From JBFYTX01 sp963739515 (GTDB taxonomy: Bacteria > Chloroflexota > Dehalococcoidia > Dehalococcoidales > RBG-16-60-22): DNA of 64,000 nt. Below are positions 6,707-15,229 of this stretch, one piece after another. The translations under genes and the position numbers were made by a program. Below the pieces are notes generated by a model. That model had not been told where the DNA came from. It saw nothing but the letters and a program-made list of their open reading frames with translations, and did not search any database. The DNA is taken from NCBI GenBank assembly GCA_963739515.1, contig CAVUAO010000002.1, positions 186,001 through 250,000 on the forward strand, read 5' to 3'. Within the stretch, counting starts at the first letter, position 1. Every line of letters begins with the position of its first letter.

Positions 6707-9482
6707 ATTGGATTCGTTAGCTATCGGTCCGGCGACCGAACTCCTGGCCCCCCGCCGACTTGACCGTCGTTCACTGGAAGATATTTTACGCGGCCTTGAC
6801 CTTTCCGGCTGTACTGCCGATTGCAAACAGCAGTTCGAGCATGATATTGAGCTTTTTCTCGGCGGTCAGCTGCCGCCGGAGGTCCAGTTCTATGCCTCCC
6901 TTTTTAGTAGCGGTTCCCTCCTGGATTATCTTCCGTCCGGCGCGCTGTTAGTCCTTGACGAGCCTTCTTCCGTGGCGCAGACGGCTTTGGATTGGGATGG
7001 CGAGGCGGCGCAGCTTCGTTCCGCCAAGATGGAGCGCGGCGAGCTGCCCCGCAATTTTCCCCGCCCTTACTTTGCCTGGGATGAGCTTCAATCGAAAATA
7101 AAAAATCGACCCTCTTTAAATTTGTCTGCCTGGGGTGACGCCGAGCCGCTGGACTTTATCTCCGTCCCCACCTACGCCGGCAAGCTGCCTTTCTTCCTGA
7201 AAAAGACCGTTGAGCTTCTGGCCCAGCGGAAACGTATCGTTATCGTCAGCCACCAGGCGAGCCGTCTCTCCGACCTCCTGGCTGGGGAGGATATCGTTGC
7301 CGCCCCCGTGGAAACGGTCACCGAGGTGCCCGGCCCCGGTGCGCTGGTGCTGGTCCAGGGGTCGCTGCCGGAGGGCTGGATCATGGGCGGCGAGACCTAT
7401 CTCTTTACCGACGCCGAAATTTTCGGCTTCGTGAAGCAGCGCCGTTTGCTCAAGCGGCGTCCCGCGCCGCACCAGAAACTCATGATTGACATTATCCCTG
7501 ACGACTTCGTCGTCCACGTCGAGCACGGCATCGGCAAGTTCACCGGCGTTACCACCCTCAAGACCGCCGGCGCGGAAAAGGAATACTTGGTTTTACAGTA
7601 CGCCGCCGGCGATGTCCTCTATGTCCCCACCGACCAGATCGACCGGGTCAGTCGCTATGTGGGCGCCGGCGATAGGCCGCCCGTTTTGAGTCGGCTGGGC
7701 ACTCAGGAGTGGGTGCGCACTCGTCAGAAAGCCAAGGAGGCGGCCGAGTTGCTGGCTCGCGACCTCTTGGTTTTATATGCTTCGCGAGAGGTCGTGCCCG
7801 GTTTCGCTTTTTCCCGCGATACGCTCTGGCAGCAGGAGATGGAGGCCGCTTTCCCCTACGTGGAAACCCCCGACCAGCTTGAAGCCCAGCGGGAAGTTAA
7901 AGAAGACATGGAAAAACCTAAGCCCATGGACCGCCTCGTCTGCGGCGATGTCGGTTACGGCAAAACGGAGGTGGCCATCCGCGCCGCTTTCAAGGCGGTC
8001 ATGGACGCCCGCCAAGTGGCGGTGCTGGTGCCGACCACGGTTCTGGCCCAGCAGCATTTTGCCACCTTCTCCGAGAGGCTCGAGGCTTTCCCGGTGAAAG
8101 TCGAGGTGCTGAGCCGCTTTCGCTCGGATAGGGACCAGCGTGCCGTTATCGCCGGCCTCGCCGCCGGCACCGTGGACATCTGTATCGGCACCCACCGCCT
8201 GTTGCAGAAGGACGTCGCCTTTAAAAATCTCGGACTGCTCGTTATCGATGAAGAGCAGCGTTTCGGCGTCAACCACAAGGAGCACTTCAAAAAGATGCGT
8301 CAGGAGGTCGATGTGCTTACCCTCAGCGCCACCCCTATTCCCCGCACCCTGCACATGTCGCTGGTCGGCGTCCGGGACATGAGCACCATGGAGACCCCTC
8401 CCGAGGCCCGCCTCCCTGTGAAGACCTACGTCGCCGAGTATAACGACCACCTGGTCAGGGAGGCTGTTTTACGGGAGCTGGAGCGTAACGGCCAGGTATT
8501 TTTCCTGCATAACCGCGTGCAGAGCATCGCCATGGTGACCGAAAATTTGCGCGAGCTGGTGCCGGAGGCCAAGATAGCTATCGGCCACGGCCAGATGCCG
8601 GAGGAGCAGCTGGAAAATGTAATGACCGATTTCTCTTCAGGCAGAATTGACATCCTGGTCTGCACCACGATTATCGAGTCTGGCCTGGATATGCCCAACG
8701 CCAATACCCTGATTGTTAACAAGGCGGACAAGTTCGGCTTGACCCAGCTTTACCAGCTCCGGGGCAGGGTTGGGCGCGGCGCCAACCTCGCTTACGCCTA
8801 TTTCCTTTATGATAAAGGCCAGCGCCTGTCGCCCATCGCTCACCAGCGCCTGCGCACTATCTACGAAGCCACCGAGCTTGGTGCCGGTTTCGGTATCGCT
8901 ATGAAAGACCTGGAAATCCGCGGCGCCGGCACTCTGCTGGGCCATCGCCAGAGCGGCCATATCACCGCCATCGGCTTTAGTCTGTATACCCGCCTCCTGG
9001 CGGAGGCCGTCGAGGAGCAAAAGGCTATCCTGGCCGGTAAGGAAAAGCCGCCGCCCCGTCTCCCCCCGCCCGCCGTCGATTTGCCCCTCGATGCCCTTAT
9101 CCCGGAAACCTATGTCCCGGATGTGGATACCCGACTTGAGCTTTACCGGACTTTGGGTAGTATAGACGCCGCCGAAAGGCTGGACGATATCAGGAAAGAG
9201 TACGCCGACCGCTTTGGCGCCCCGCCTCCCGAAGTGGAAAACCTGCTCTATGCGGTGAAAATTAAAGGACTGGCCGCTAAAGCCCGTATCGAGTCGATTA
9301 CCACCGAGGAAGGCTATATTATTTTACGACGCTTCCAGGGTTTGCCCTTCGATGCCTCCAAGCTCTCCTCCGTCCTCCATGACGGTATAGAAGTAGGCCG
9401 CACGCTGATAAAGATTAATTATAGAAAGATAGGTAAGGGGTGGAGAGGTGTATTAGAGGGGATAATAAAAAGATTGACATAA
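6600..9482 (+). CDS. mfd: Transcription-repair coupling factor, main C-terminal part (frameshifted)
   Basis: Mfd sequence begins at about 6687 (TQRSIDKLDSLAIGPATE); the codons from 6600 to there are out of frame with the family. In repaired numbering (1150 residues) the RNA-polymerase-interacting domain is near 480-570 (HVEHGIGKFTGV), the RecG-like motor has GDVGYGKTE near 638 and DEEQRFGV near 739, then RQSGHITAIGF, and the TRCF C-terminal UvrA-binding domain is near 1015-1125. All motor motifs are intact, so apart from the single-base indel the gene looks functional. This argues for a sequencing error. No partner genes for repair lie nearby except lexA, 6 kb downstream. Confidence 0.93.
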   Translation: MSGHRPPHGRCVWSFSVIPLIVFAVSTPLTQRSIDKLDSLAIGPATELLAPRRLDRRSLEDILRGLDLSGCTADCKQQFEHDIELFLGGQLPPEVQFYASLFSSGSLLDYLPSGALLVLDEPSSVAQTALDWDGEAAQLRSAKMERGELPRNFPRPYFAWDELQSKIKNRPSLNLSAWGDAEPLDFISVPTYAGKLPFFLKKTVELLAQRKRIVIVSHQASRLSDLLAGEDIVAAPVETVTEVPGPGALVLVQGSLPEGWIMGGETYLFTDAEIFGFVKQRRLLKRRPAPHQKLMIDIIPDDFVVHVEHGIGKFTGVTTLKTAGAEKEYLVLQYAAGDVLYVPTDQIDRVSRYVGAGDRPPVLSRLGTQEWVRTRQKAKEAAELLARDLLVLYASREVVPGFAFSRDTLWQQEMEAAFPYVETPDQLEAQREVKEDMEKPKPMDRLVCGDVGYGKTEVAIRAAFKAVMDARQVAVLVPTTVLAQQHFATFSERLEAFPVKVEVLSRFRSDRDQRAVIAGLAAGTVDICIGTHRLLQKDVAFKNLGLLVIDEEQRFGVNHKEHFKKMRQEVDVLTLSATPIPRTLHMSLVGVRDMSTMETPPEARLPVKTYVAEYNDHLVREAVLRELERNGQVFFLHNRVQSIAMVTENLRELVPEAKIAIGHGQMPEEQLENVMTDFSSGRIDILVCTTIIESGLDMPNANTLIVNKADKFGLTQLYQLRGRVGRGANLAYAYFLYDKGQRLSPIAHQRLRTIYEATELGAGFGIAMKDLEIRGAGTLLGHRQSGHITAIGFSLYTRLLAEAVEEQKAILAGKEKPPPRLPPPAVDLPLDALIPETYVPDVDTRLELYRTLGSIDAAERLDDIRKEYADRFGAPPPEVENLLYAVKIKGLAAKARIESITTEEGYIILRRFQGLPFDASKLSSVLHDGIEVGRTLIKINYRKIGKGWRGVLEGIIKRLT

Positions 9483-9506
9483 GAGTTTAAATATCTTAAG
9501 GTAATA

Positions 9507-10112
9507 TTGAATATGCGTAAATTATCCGTTTTCATAACTGCCGATGCTTTATTAGCCGCGGTTCTTCTCGTTTGGGCACAACTATGGATACAACCGTACG
9601 CTCAGATATGGGGAGATTGGTATGCTGCATGGCAATCAGATCCAACAAAGTCAGAACAAATAATGACTCTATTCGATAGATTGGGCCCTAATATAAACAT
9701 CGGGCTTGCATGGACATATTTAGCTGTGTTATGCGCACTAATGGCGCTTGTTTGGATTGGTTGCAAGTCGTTTAAATATGGTATAGAATTTACTCCTAAT
9801 TTTTCTTTAGGCTTATTCTTTGCCTCGATTACTTTGGCAATTTTAGAAGTAGGACAATCTTTTGTCTCTATAGTAATAAAAACTTTTGATGTAAATTCAA
9901 AGTTATTTCAAGTAACAACAAGAGTTCCTATATATTTGGCTATAGGATTATATATAATTGCTATTTTAATTATTGTATGTACTACTTTGGGAACCTGCAT
10001 ATCTAGACAGAGTAGATTTAGAATTGTTCCTTGGATTGTATATGGTTTATTAGTTAGTGGTGGAACAGTTTGGGTTATTGTTACTTTGGTGCATTTGGCG
10101 TATTTTTCGTGA
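9507..10112 (+). CDS. Uncharacterised A+T-rich integral membrane protein
   Basis: I do not recognise the family. The 201-residue product has about five hydrophobic segments: an N-terminal one (ITADALLAAVLLVWAQLW), others near residues 65-85, 100-120 and 140-165, and a last one near 175-200. It contains no obvious catalytic motif. Base composition differs sharply from its neighbours: 9961-10020 has 18 G/C in 60, while 8041-8100 in mfd has 35. That and the uneven codon use suggest recent acquisition. The start is TTG 9507 (AAGG five bases upstream) or ATG 9513. It follows mfd by 24 bases and may read through from it. Confidence 0.6.
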   Translation: MNMRKLSVFITADALLAAVLLVWAQLWIQPYAQIWGDWYAAWQSDPTKSEQIMTLFDRLGPNINIGLAWTYLAVLCALMALVWIGCKSFKYGIEFTPNFSLGLFFASITLAILEVGQSFVSIVIKTFDVNSKLFQVTTRVPIYLAIGLYIIAILIIVCTTLGTCISRQSRFRIVPWIVYGLLVSGGTVWVIVTLVHLAYFS

Positions 10113-10231
10113 AAGTAGATATTTCTTAACTTACTCTTCTCTCGCCACATCCTTTTTTATTCCATCTTATCTTTTCCCACCCGCCTCCCTCGTGCCATCG
10201 TTTTCTTACCGTTCTTTTCCCCTTTCCCCAC

Positions 10232-10318
10232 AGGGAGTAGTCCCGCCGAGAGGGGGCGTAGCCCCCTCTCATCTATTTCCCCCTCTCCTCGCAGGAGAGG
10301 GGGTCAGGGGGTGAGGTC
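10232..10318 (+). repeat. Two-hairpin intergenic repeat, copy 3
   Basis: Hairpin 1 pairs GAGAGGGGGC with GCCCCCTCTC, one G-C pair longer than copy 1. Hairpin 2 pairs CCCCCTCTCCT with AGGAGAGGGGG. The tail is CAGGGGGTGAGGT. Its left flank AGGGAGTAGTCCCGCC resembles that of copy 2. The rest of 10113-10407 is a pyrimidine-rich stretch and a promoter. Confidence 0.8.
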
Positions 10319-10330
10319 CCTCAGACACCA

Positions 10331-10359
10331 TTGACATAAATTTTTAAACGGACTAAACT
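10331..10359 (+). promoter_or_regulatory. Sigma-70-like promoter of the zinc-ribbon gene
   Basis: TTGACA (10331-10336) and TAAACT (10354-10359) are 17 bases apart, about 49 bases before the ATG at 10408. Confidence 0.6.
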
Positions 10360-10407
10360 CTTACTAACCACCGGCAGCCAGATGAGAAATTGGGAGGTAA
10401 ACCGTAA

Positions 10408-10794
10408 ATGTATTGTACCAAATGCGGTGCTCAAAACTCGGATGATGCCAAGTTTTGTCGTAACTGTGGCACGGCTTTGACCCCAGTAGCCGCCACCTCT
10501 CCTCAAACCGTGATTAATGTGGCGCCAACCGCCGCACCGGCAACCCGCACCAGCGGTATGGCTACCGCCTCTCTGGTTCTCGGCATTATCGGTTTATTTA
10601 TCAACCCCTTATCTATCCTGGCAATTATTTTCGGCGGCATCGGCATAGCTCAAACTGGCCGGGACGCCACTCTCAAAGGCCGGGGCATGGCGGTGGCCGG
10701 CCTTATCCTGGGCATAATCGTCGTTCTTGCCTGGATTGCCATTATTATCTGGGCTGGCACGGCCTTCTGGTGGCTGTACAACTTTAATTTTTAA
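10408..10794 (+). CDS. Zinc-ribbon protein with DUF4190-type membrane domain
   Basis: A 128-residue protein. The first 25 residues form a zinc ribbon with two CxxC pairs (MYCTKCGAQN and FCRNCGTAL). A Thr/Ala/Pro-rich linker follows. The rest is a DUF4190-like module: a hydrophobic helix (ASLVLGIIGLFINPLSILAI), a short GRDATLKGRGMAVAGL loop and a second helix (ILGIIVVLAWIAIIIW). Such proteins are widespread small membrane proteins of unknown function, with the ribbon presumably facing the cytoplasm. GGGAGGT lies upstream of the ATG. It has its own promoter and appears monocistronic. Confidence 0.85.
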   Translation: MYCTKCGAQNSDDAKFCRNCGTALTPVAATSPQTVINVAPTAAPATRTSGMATASLVLGIIGLFINPLSILAIIFGGIGIAQTGRDATLKGRGMAVAGLILGIIVVLAWIAIIIWAGTAFWWLYNFNF

Positions 10795-10887
10795 TATCGC
10801 CAGTGCCCGTTGACTTCTTTCTGGTTACTTGGTTCAAGGACATTACCAAAGTAGCGACGACCTACGTGTATTTCCTGCTGCGTCTGC

Positions 10888-10927
10888 GTTAGCCTGGCAT
10901 AGCTTGAATAACTATTCGGAGGCTAAC
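10888..10927. repeat. Imperfect hairpin between the zinc-ribbon and DUF998 genes
   Basis: GTTAGCCT (10888-10895) pairs perfectly with AGGCTAAC (10920-10927). A further inner ATAG/CTAT pairing is possible. There is no U-tract right after, so it is not a classical intrinsic terminator. Nothing else is evident in 10795-10965. Confidence 0.4.
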
Positions 10928-10971
10928 CCGCCATCATATATTTCGTTTTATTAATAGGGGTAATCTTGTTG

Positions 10972-10994
10972 CCTGAGCTCTTCACGGTTATAAT
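10972..10994 (+). promoter_or_regulatory. Promoter directly before the DUF998 gene
   Basis: TATAAT (10989-10994) lies six bases before the ATG at 11001, and a loose TTGTTG lies 17 bases before it. The predicted transcription start falls on the start codon. Confidence 0.45.
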
Positions 10995-11000
10995 ATAATT

Positions 11001-11498
11001 ATGGTTCTTGTTGCTGTCTCGGAAAAAGTGGGCTTGCGCCGCTTATCGTTAATCATAGCTTTTATAAAACAGATGAATGGTGTTAGCCTGTTAGCCCTGG
11101 CTGGCATGGCCGGACCATTGGTACTGGCCGTTACCGATCTTACCGCGGCGATGACCAGTCCCGGTTACAGTCTCATCAGGAATTCCATCAGCAGCTTGGC
11201 GCTCACCTCTCTGGGGTGGCTCCAGACGATTGGTTTCCTGGCTATCGGACTACTCGTGGAGATATTTACCGCCGGGCTTCTCTTTCATATCAAGCGGGCG
11301 CGCGGTTTCCGGTTCGGTATCGCGCTGCTTGGTTTTCTTCGGCTTCGCTTTATTGCTCATCGGTGCTTTCCACACCGACGCGCTTGGCGTCGGCCGCACT
11401 ATCGAAGGGAAAATCCACGGTGCCACCGCCACCGCGGCTTTCTGGATTTTCCCGGCGGCGATTCTGGCGATGTTACCCAGCCTGCGGAAAGACCCTGA
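11001..11498 (+). CDS. DUF998-family membrane protein, N-terminal part (frameshifted)
   Basis: The first ~112 residues read as an integral membrane protein with helices LLALAGMAGPLVLAVTDL and LGWLQTIGFLAIGLLVEIF and the segment GYSLIRNSISSLAL, typical of DUF998 proteins. After FRFGIALLG the frame becomes basic and non-hydrophobic up to a stop at 11498. The family sequence (VFFGFALLLIGAFHTD) resumes in the next frame. An extra base near 11331-11336 accounts for this. Function is unknown for the family. The real start may be the ATG at 11001 or the internal one giving MNGVSLLAL. Confidence 0.6.
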   Translation: MVLVAVSEKVGLRRLSLIIAFIKQMNGVSLLALAGMAGPLVLAVTDLTAAMTSPGYSLIRNSISSLALTSLGWLQTIGFLAIGLLVEIFTAGLLFHIKRARGFRFGIALLGFLRLRFIAHRCFPHRRAWRRPHYRRENPRCHRHRGFLDFPGGDSGDVTQPAERP

Positions 11499-11739
11499 CT
11501 GGAAGAGCATTTTTAAATACTCCATTATCGCCTGTTGCCTGGGCGTGGTCCTGGTAGTAACGTTGGGCATCCTCCCCGACGAGACAAGCTGGTTCGGCCT
11601 GCTGGAAAGGATTGTCGTGGCGAACATGATACTCTGGGTGGAAGTGGCGGCCATCAAGCTCCTGTTTCTCTCGGTAAATCGGGGGCAACCGGCCGCGGCT
11701 AAAGAGGAAATAAAGGAGACATCCGTTGCCTTGTCTTGA
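11230..11739 (+). CDS. DUF998-family membrane protein, C-terminal part (frameshifted)
   Basis: Meaningful sequence starts near 11335 (VFFGFALLLIGAFHTD), continues GVGRTIEGKIHGATATAAFW, and ends with helices FKYSIIACCLGVVLVVTLGI and IVVANMILWVEVAAIKLLF. Joined to the preceding fragment it makes one protein of about 245 residues; 11001-11739 is 246 codons plus one base. The HTD and G.IHG segments are typical of DUF998. The Lys/Glu-rich tail is presumably cytoplasmic. The stop is followed at once by the DAHP synthase promoter. Confidence 0.65.
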   Translation: MVSWLSDYSWRYLPPGFSFISSGRAVSGSVSRCLVFFGFALLLIGAFHTDALGVGRTIEGKIHGATATAAFWIFPAAILAMLPSLRKDPDWKSIFKYSIIACCLGVVLVVTLGILPDETSWFGLLERIVVANMILWVEVAAIKLLFLSVNRGQPAAAKEEIKETSVALS

Positions 11740-11795
11740 CGCCCTGTTATGGCTCGGGTATTATCAGACTATCTGGTAATAATGTCTGGTTATTA
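11736..11795 (+). promoter_or_regulatory. Promoter and candidate operator of the DAHP synthase gene
   Basis: TTGACG (11736-11741) and TATTAT (11759-11764) are 17 bases apart. Overlapping the -10 box is an inverted repeat, TATTATCAGA with TCTGGTAATA (11759-11781). A third related half-site, ATGTCTGGTTATTA, follows. This arrangement suggests a repressor site. Confidence 0.5.
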
Positions 11796-11815
11796 AGGAG
11801 TTGATATAAAAGCCC

Positions 11816-12832
11816 ATGATTGTTGAAATGAGGACTGGCGCCACCCGTGGTGAAATCGATGACGTGGTGCGCAAAGCCAGGTCGCTGGCGCTTGACGTCC
11901 AGTTAAATATCGGCACGGACAAAACGGTGGTGGCGATACTGGGGAGCAATACCGGCCAGATATCGACCGATTTGTTTGAGATATTGCCCGGCGTGGAACA
12001 CGTCACCCGTATTATGAAGCCCTACAAGCTCGCTTCCCGCGAGTTTCATCGCACGGATACACTGGTGGATTGCGGCGGGGTAAAAATCGGCGGCGAACGT
12101 GTGGTGGTTATTGCCGGTCCCTGCGCCGTGGAGAGTGAAAAACAGCTCATGCAGGCGGCCGAAGGCGTGAAAAAGGCCGGGGCCACCATCCTGCGCGGCG
12201 GGGCTTTCAAACCCCGCACCTCCCCCTTCAGTTTCCAGGGCTTGCAGGAGAAGGGGCTGGAGCTTCTGGCTAACGTTAGACAGCAGCTCGATATCCCCGT
12301 CGTCACGGAAGTGGTGAATCCCCAGGATGTCCAGCTGGTCTCCGACTACGCCGATATGTTGCAAATCGGCTCGCGGAATATGCAGAATTTCTCCCTTCTA
12401 ACCGATGCCGGCAAAAGCGATCGGCCGGTGGTCCTTAAACGCGGCTTTTCCTGCACGATTACGGAGTGGCTTACCGCCGCCGATTACCTGCTGGCCGAAG
12501 GGAAAAATCAGGTAGTGCTTTGCGAGCGCGGCATCCGGACGTTCGAGGATAGCATCCGCTTCTCTCTGGATATTTCCGCCGTTCCGGTCATCAAAAAGAA
12601 CAGTCACCTGCCGGTAATCGTCGACCCTAGTCACGCCGCCGGACATTATTCGCTCGTGCCGGCGATTGCCAGGGCGGCCATTGCTGCCGGCGCCGATGGT
12701 CTTCTGATTGAGGTCCATCCTAATCCCAAGGAAGCTCTGGTCGATGGCCTTCAGTCTCTCTCGCTCTCGGATTTCTCGCGTCTTATGGTAGAATTACAGT
12801 CGGTCGCTAAGTCCGTGGGCAGGTATATTTAA
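11816..12832 (+). CDS. aroF: 3-deoxy-7-phosphoheptulonate synthase (DAHP synthase, AroA-I beta type)
   Basis: Catalyses the first step of the shikimate pathway: phosphoenolpyruvate plus erythrose 4-phosphate to DAHP. At 338 residues it has an N-terminal ACT-like/ferredoxin-fold regulatory region (residues 1-70, MIVEMRTGATRGEIDDVV) followed by the KDO8P/DAHP-synthase barrel. Visible catalytic blocks are VVIAGPCAVESEKQL, RGGAFKPRTSPFSFQGL, IGSRNMQNFSLL, KRGFSCTITEWL and VDPSHAAGH. The N-terminal extension fits the type I-beta class, often feedback controlled by aromatic amino acids. The chorismate-using pabB-pabA set lies 6 kb downstream. The ATG is chosen from the family start; AAGGAG lies rather far (15 bases) upstream. 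Confidence 0.95.
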   Translation: MIVEMRTGATRGEIDDVVRKARSLALDVQLNIGTDKTVVAILGSNTGQISTDLFEILPGVEHVTRIMKPYKLASREFHRTDTLVDCGGVKIGGERVVVIAGPCAVESEKQLMQAAEGVKKAGATILRGGAFKPRTSPFSFQGLQEKGLELLANVRQQLDIPVVTEVVNPQDVQLVSDYADMLQIGSRNMQNFSLLTDAGKSDRPVVLKRGFSCTITEWLTAADYLLAEGKNQVVLCERGIRTFEDSIRFSLDISAVPVIKKNSHLPVIVDPSHAAGHYSLVPAIARAAIAAGADGLLIEVHPNPKEALVDGLQSLSLSDFSRLMVELQSVAKSVGRYI

Positions 12833-12850
12833 CCGGTACGGGAAGGTAAG

Positions 12851-13606
12851 ATGATAAAAGACCTATCGATTTTGCAGGTTGACGACATCTCCATCGTCGG
12901 GCAGCTGTTCCTGCCTGATATCAACGTTAAATACCCTCTGGTCTGCCTCTGTCACGGCGCTCCCTCCGCCGATATTTCTCAGCCTGGCGATGGTGGCTAT
13001 CCGGATTTGGCGGAAAGTCTTTGCCGGAACGGCCTGGCCGTCTATTGGTTTAACTTCCGCGGGACCGGGGAAAGCGGCGGTAATATCGACCTTGCCGGAT
13101 GGACCCGTGACCTGCAGGCTGTCCTTGATTACCTGTGGAGTCTGGATAGTTTCGATAAAGCTAATCTGTCGCTGGCCGGTTTCAGCATCGGCGCGGCCAT
13201 CGCTGTCTACGTGGCTTCCCAGGATAATCGGGTCTCCAGGGTGGCGGCCTGCGCTTGTCCGGCGGCAGTCACGCCTCTTAATCAGGACAATAACTGGCAA
13301 TCGCTTATCGCTCACTTTCGTGAAATCGGGGCTATCAGGGATGAAGGTTTTCCGCCATCGGTGGAAGAATGGGTCGCCAATTGCCAGCGTCTTCATCCTA
13401 TCAGCCACATCGCCGGCATCGCCCCCCGACCTTTGCTTATCTTACATGGCAGTGAGGACAATACCGTTCCCGTGGACGATGCTCAGCAGCTTTACGAGAA
13501 AGCTGGGCTGCCCAAACAGCTGGTTATTATTGATGGGGCCGGCCATCGGTTGCGCCGGGATAAGAGGGCCGTTGATGCCCTTTTAAACTGGTTGAAGCCT
13601 CGCTAG
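12851..13606 (+). CDS. Alpha/beta hydrolase
   Basis: A 251-residue alpha/beta-hydrolase-fold protein, probably a cytosolic esterase or peptidase-like hydrolase of unknown substrate. The oxyanion/early block is LVCLCHGAPSADIS, the nucleophile elbow is LAGFSIGAAIA (Ser near residue 116), the acid is in LHGSEDNTVPVDDA and the catalytic His in IDGAGHRLRRD. There is no signal peptide. It starts 18 bases after aroF and is probably cotranscribed, but nothing ties it to aromatic synthesis. Two additional Cys (AACACPAAV) follow the elbow. Confidence 0.85.
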   Translation: MIKDLSILQVDDISIVGQLFLPDINVKYPLVCLCHGAPSADISQPGDGGYPDLAESLCRNGLAVYWFNFRGTGESGGNIDLAGWTRDLQAVLDYLWSLDSFDKANLSLAGFSIGAAIAVYVASQDNRVSRVAACACPAAVTPLNQDNNWQSLIAHFREIGAIRDEGFPPSVEEWVANCQRLHPISHIAGIAPRPLLILHGSEDNTVPVDDAQQLYEKAGLPKQLVIIDGAGHRLRRDKRAVDALLNWLKPR

Positions 13607-13621
13607 TCGCCTTTCAATAAA

Positions 13622-13651
13622 TTGACTGGCCAGCTTGGTTTAAGCTATAAT
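13622..13651 (+). promoter_or_regulatory. Sigma-70-like promoter of purF
   Basis: TTGACT (13622-13627) and TATAAT (13646-13651) are 18 bases apart, some 44 bases before the purF start. No purine riboswitch or PurR-like box is evident. Confidence 0.65.
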
Positions 13652-13695
13652 TAGAGTGTAGAGTTTGCCAGGACGGGATTAAAGGCAGGTTATTC

Positions 13696-15123
13696 TTGCA
13701 CGAGTCTTGCGGCGTTTTTGGTGTTTATTCCCCCAATGAGGATGTAGCCCGTCTTACTTTTTTCGCTTTATTTGCCCTGCAGCACCGCGGCCAGGAAAGT
13801 TCCGGCATTGCCACCGCCGACGGTAAGAAGATCGGGATTTTTACCGGCATGGGCAGGGTCGCCAACATTTTTACCGAGGCATCGCTCAGCCAGTTGACCG
13901 GGCATATCGCCATCGGTCACAACCGCTATTCTACCTCAGGCTCCAGCCGGGCCGCCAACGCCCAGCCGATTCTGGTAGGCAACGATTCGGAGACCATCGC
14001 CATCGCGCATAACGGCAACGTCATTAACGCCGCTCATCTTTATCAGGAGCTGGTGGCGCAGGGCTATAAGTTTAACGGTTCCACGGATTCTGAAGTAGTC
14101 GCCTACCTCATTCTTTCATCTCCGGGCAAGACCTGGGTGGAGCGGATTCGCTATGCCATGCGCCGCCTGCAGGGGGCTTATTCGCTGGCGGTCATGACCC
14201 CCAGGGAGTTATATGCGGTGCGTGACCCGTTAGGTGTGCGACCGTTGTGCCTGGGTACCATTGACCACGGTTGGGTGATCGCCTCCGAGACCTGCGCTCT
14301 GGACCATATCGGTGCGGATTACGTCCGTGAGATAGAACCCGGCGAGATCGTGCTTATCGGCGAGAACGGCATCGAGAGCTTCCCCGGCGAATCGAGCAAA
14401 AGGGCTACCTGTATCTTTGAGTTTATCTACTTCGCCCGTCCCGATAGTGTGATTAACGGCAAACTGCTTTATCCGGCCCGGCAGGCGATGGGGGCAGGAC
14501 TGGCGCGCGAATACCCGGTAGACGCCGACCTGGTTTTTGGCGTGCCTGATTCGGCCACGGCGGCCGGTACGGGATATGCCCGGGAATCCGGCATCCCCGT
14601 CGTTGAGGGACTGATTAAAAATCGTTATGTAGGGCGTACTTTTATCGAACCGGACCAGCGTATCAGAGACCTGGGTGTCAAACTGAAGTTCAATCCCTTG
14701 CCCCAGGTGCTGGACGGCGAGCGCGTGGTCGTCGTTGACGATAGCATCGTGCGCGGCACGACGACCCCCAGCGTGGTGAAGATATTGCGTAAGGCGGGCG
14801 CCAAAGAAATTCACATGCGTATCTGCGCGCCTCCCATTCGCCATCCCTGCTTTTTCGGCGTGGATATGGCGACCCGGCGCGAGCTTATCGCCGGCCAGAA
14901 GAGCATACCGGAAATCTGTAAATTTATCGGGGCCGATACCCTCGGTTACCTCAGTATCGACGGCCTGATAAAGGCGGTCGACTTGCCGAGGGATAATTTC
15001 TGCCTGGCCTGTTTTACCGGTGATTACCCGATACCGGTCCAGCTGGAAATGGACAAGCTGGCTCTGGAGACCATCGGCCCCGGCAATCAGAAGGATGTCT
15101 GCGAAGGCACCGACGGAAGGTAG
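13696..15123 (+). CDS. purF: Amidophosphoribosyltransferase
   Basis: The committed step of purine synthesis: PRPP plus glutamine to phosphoribosylamine. The 475-residue protein starts with a TTG codon giving MHESCGVFGVY. The short propeptide places Cys5 to become the N-terminal nucleophile of the Ntn glutaminase domain (residues ~5-240; HRGQESSGIATADG, GHNRYSTSG). The phosphoribosyltransferase domain follows, with the PRPP loop VVVDDSIVRGTTTP near residue 350. C-terminal cysteines (FCLACFTGDYP) match the Fe-S-type enzymes of the Bacillus class. It stands alone; no other purine gene is in the window. Confidence 0.95.
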   Translation: MHESCGVFGVYSPNEDVARLTFFALFALQHRGQESSGIATADGKKIGIFTGMGRVANIFTEASLSQLTGHIAIGHNRYSTSGSSRAANAQPILVGNDSETIAIAHNGNVINAAHLYQELVAQGYKFNGSTDSEVVAYLILSSPGKTWVERIRYAMRRLQGAYSLAVMTPRELYAVRDPLGVRPLCLGTIDHGWVIASETCALDHIGADYVREIEPGEIVLIGENGIESFPGESSKRATCIFEFIYFARPDSVINGKLLYPARQAMGAGLAREYPVDADLVFGVPDSATAAGTGYARESGIPVVEGLIKNRYVGRTFIEPDQRIRDLGVKLKFNPLPQVLDGERVVVVDDSIVRGTTTPSVVKILRKAGAKEIHMRICAPPIRHPCFFGVDMATRRELIAGQKSIPEICKFIGADTLGYLSIDGLIKAVDLPRDNFCLACFTGDYPIPVQLEMDKLALETIGPGNQKDVCEGTDGR

Positions 15124-15193
15124 CGGCAAACCCCCATTTCATCATTTTTCCCACGTTATCCCGAAATCCCCCTTGCCTTTTTATACCAGCCTG

Positions 15194-15222
15194 TTGACAG
15201 AGTCGCCCGCGTCATATATACT
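15194..15222 (+). promoter_or_regulatory. Sigma-70-like promoter of lexA
   Basis: TTGACA (15194-15199) and TATACT (15217-15222) are exactly 17 bases apart, upstream of the LexA box and the lexA ATG. Confidence 0.75.
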
Positions 15223-15229
15223 TATTCTA

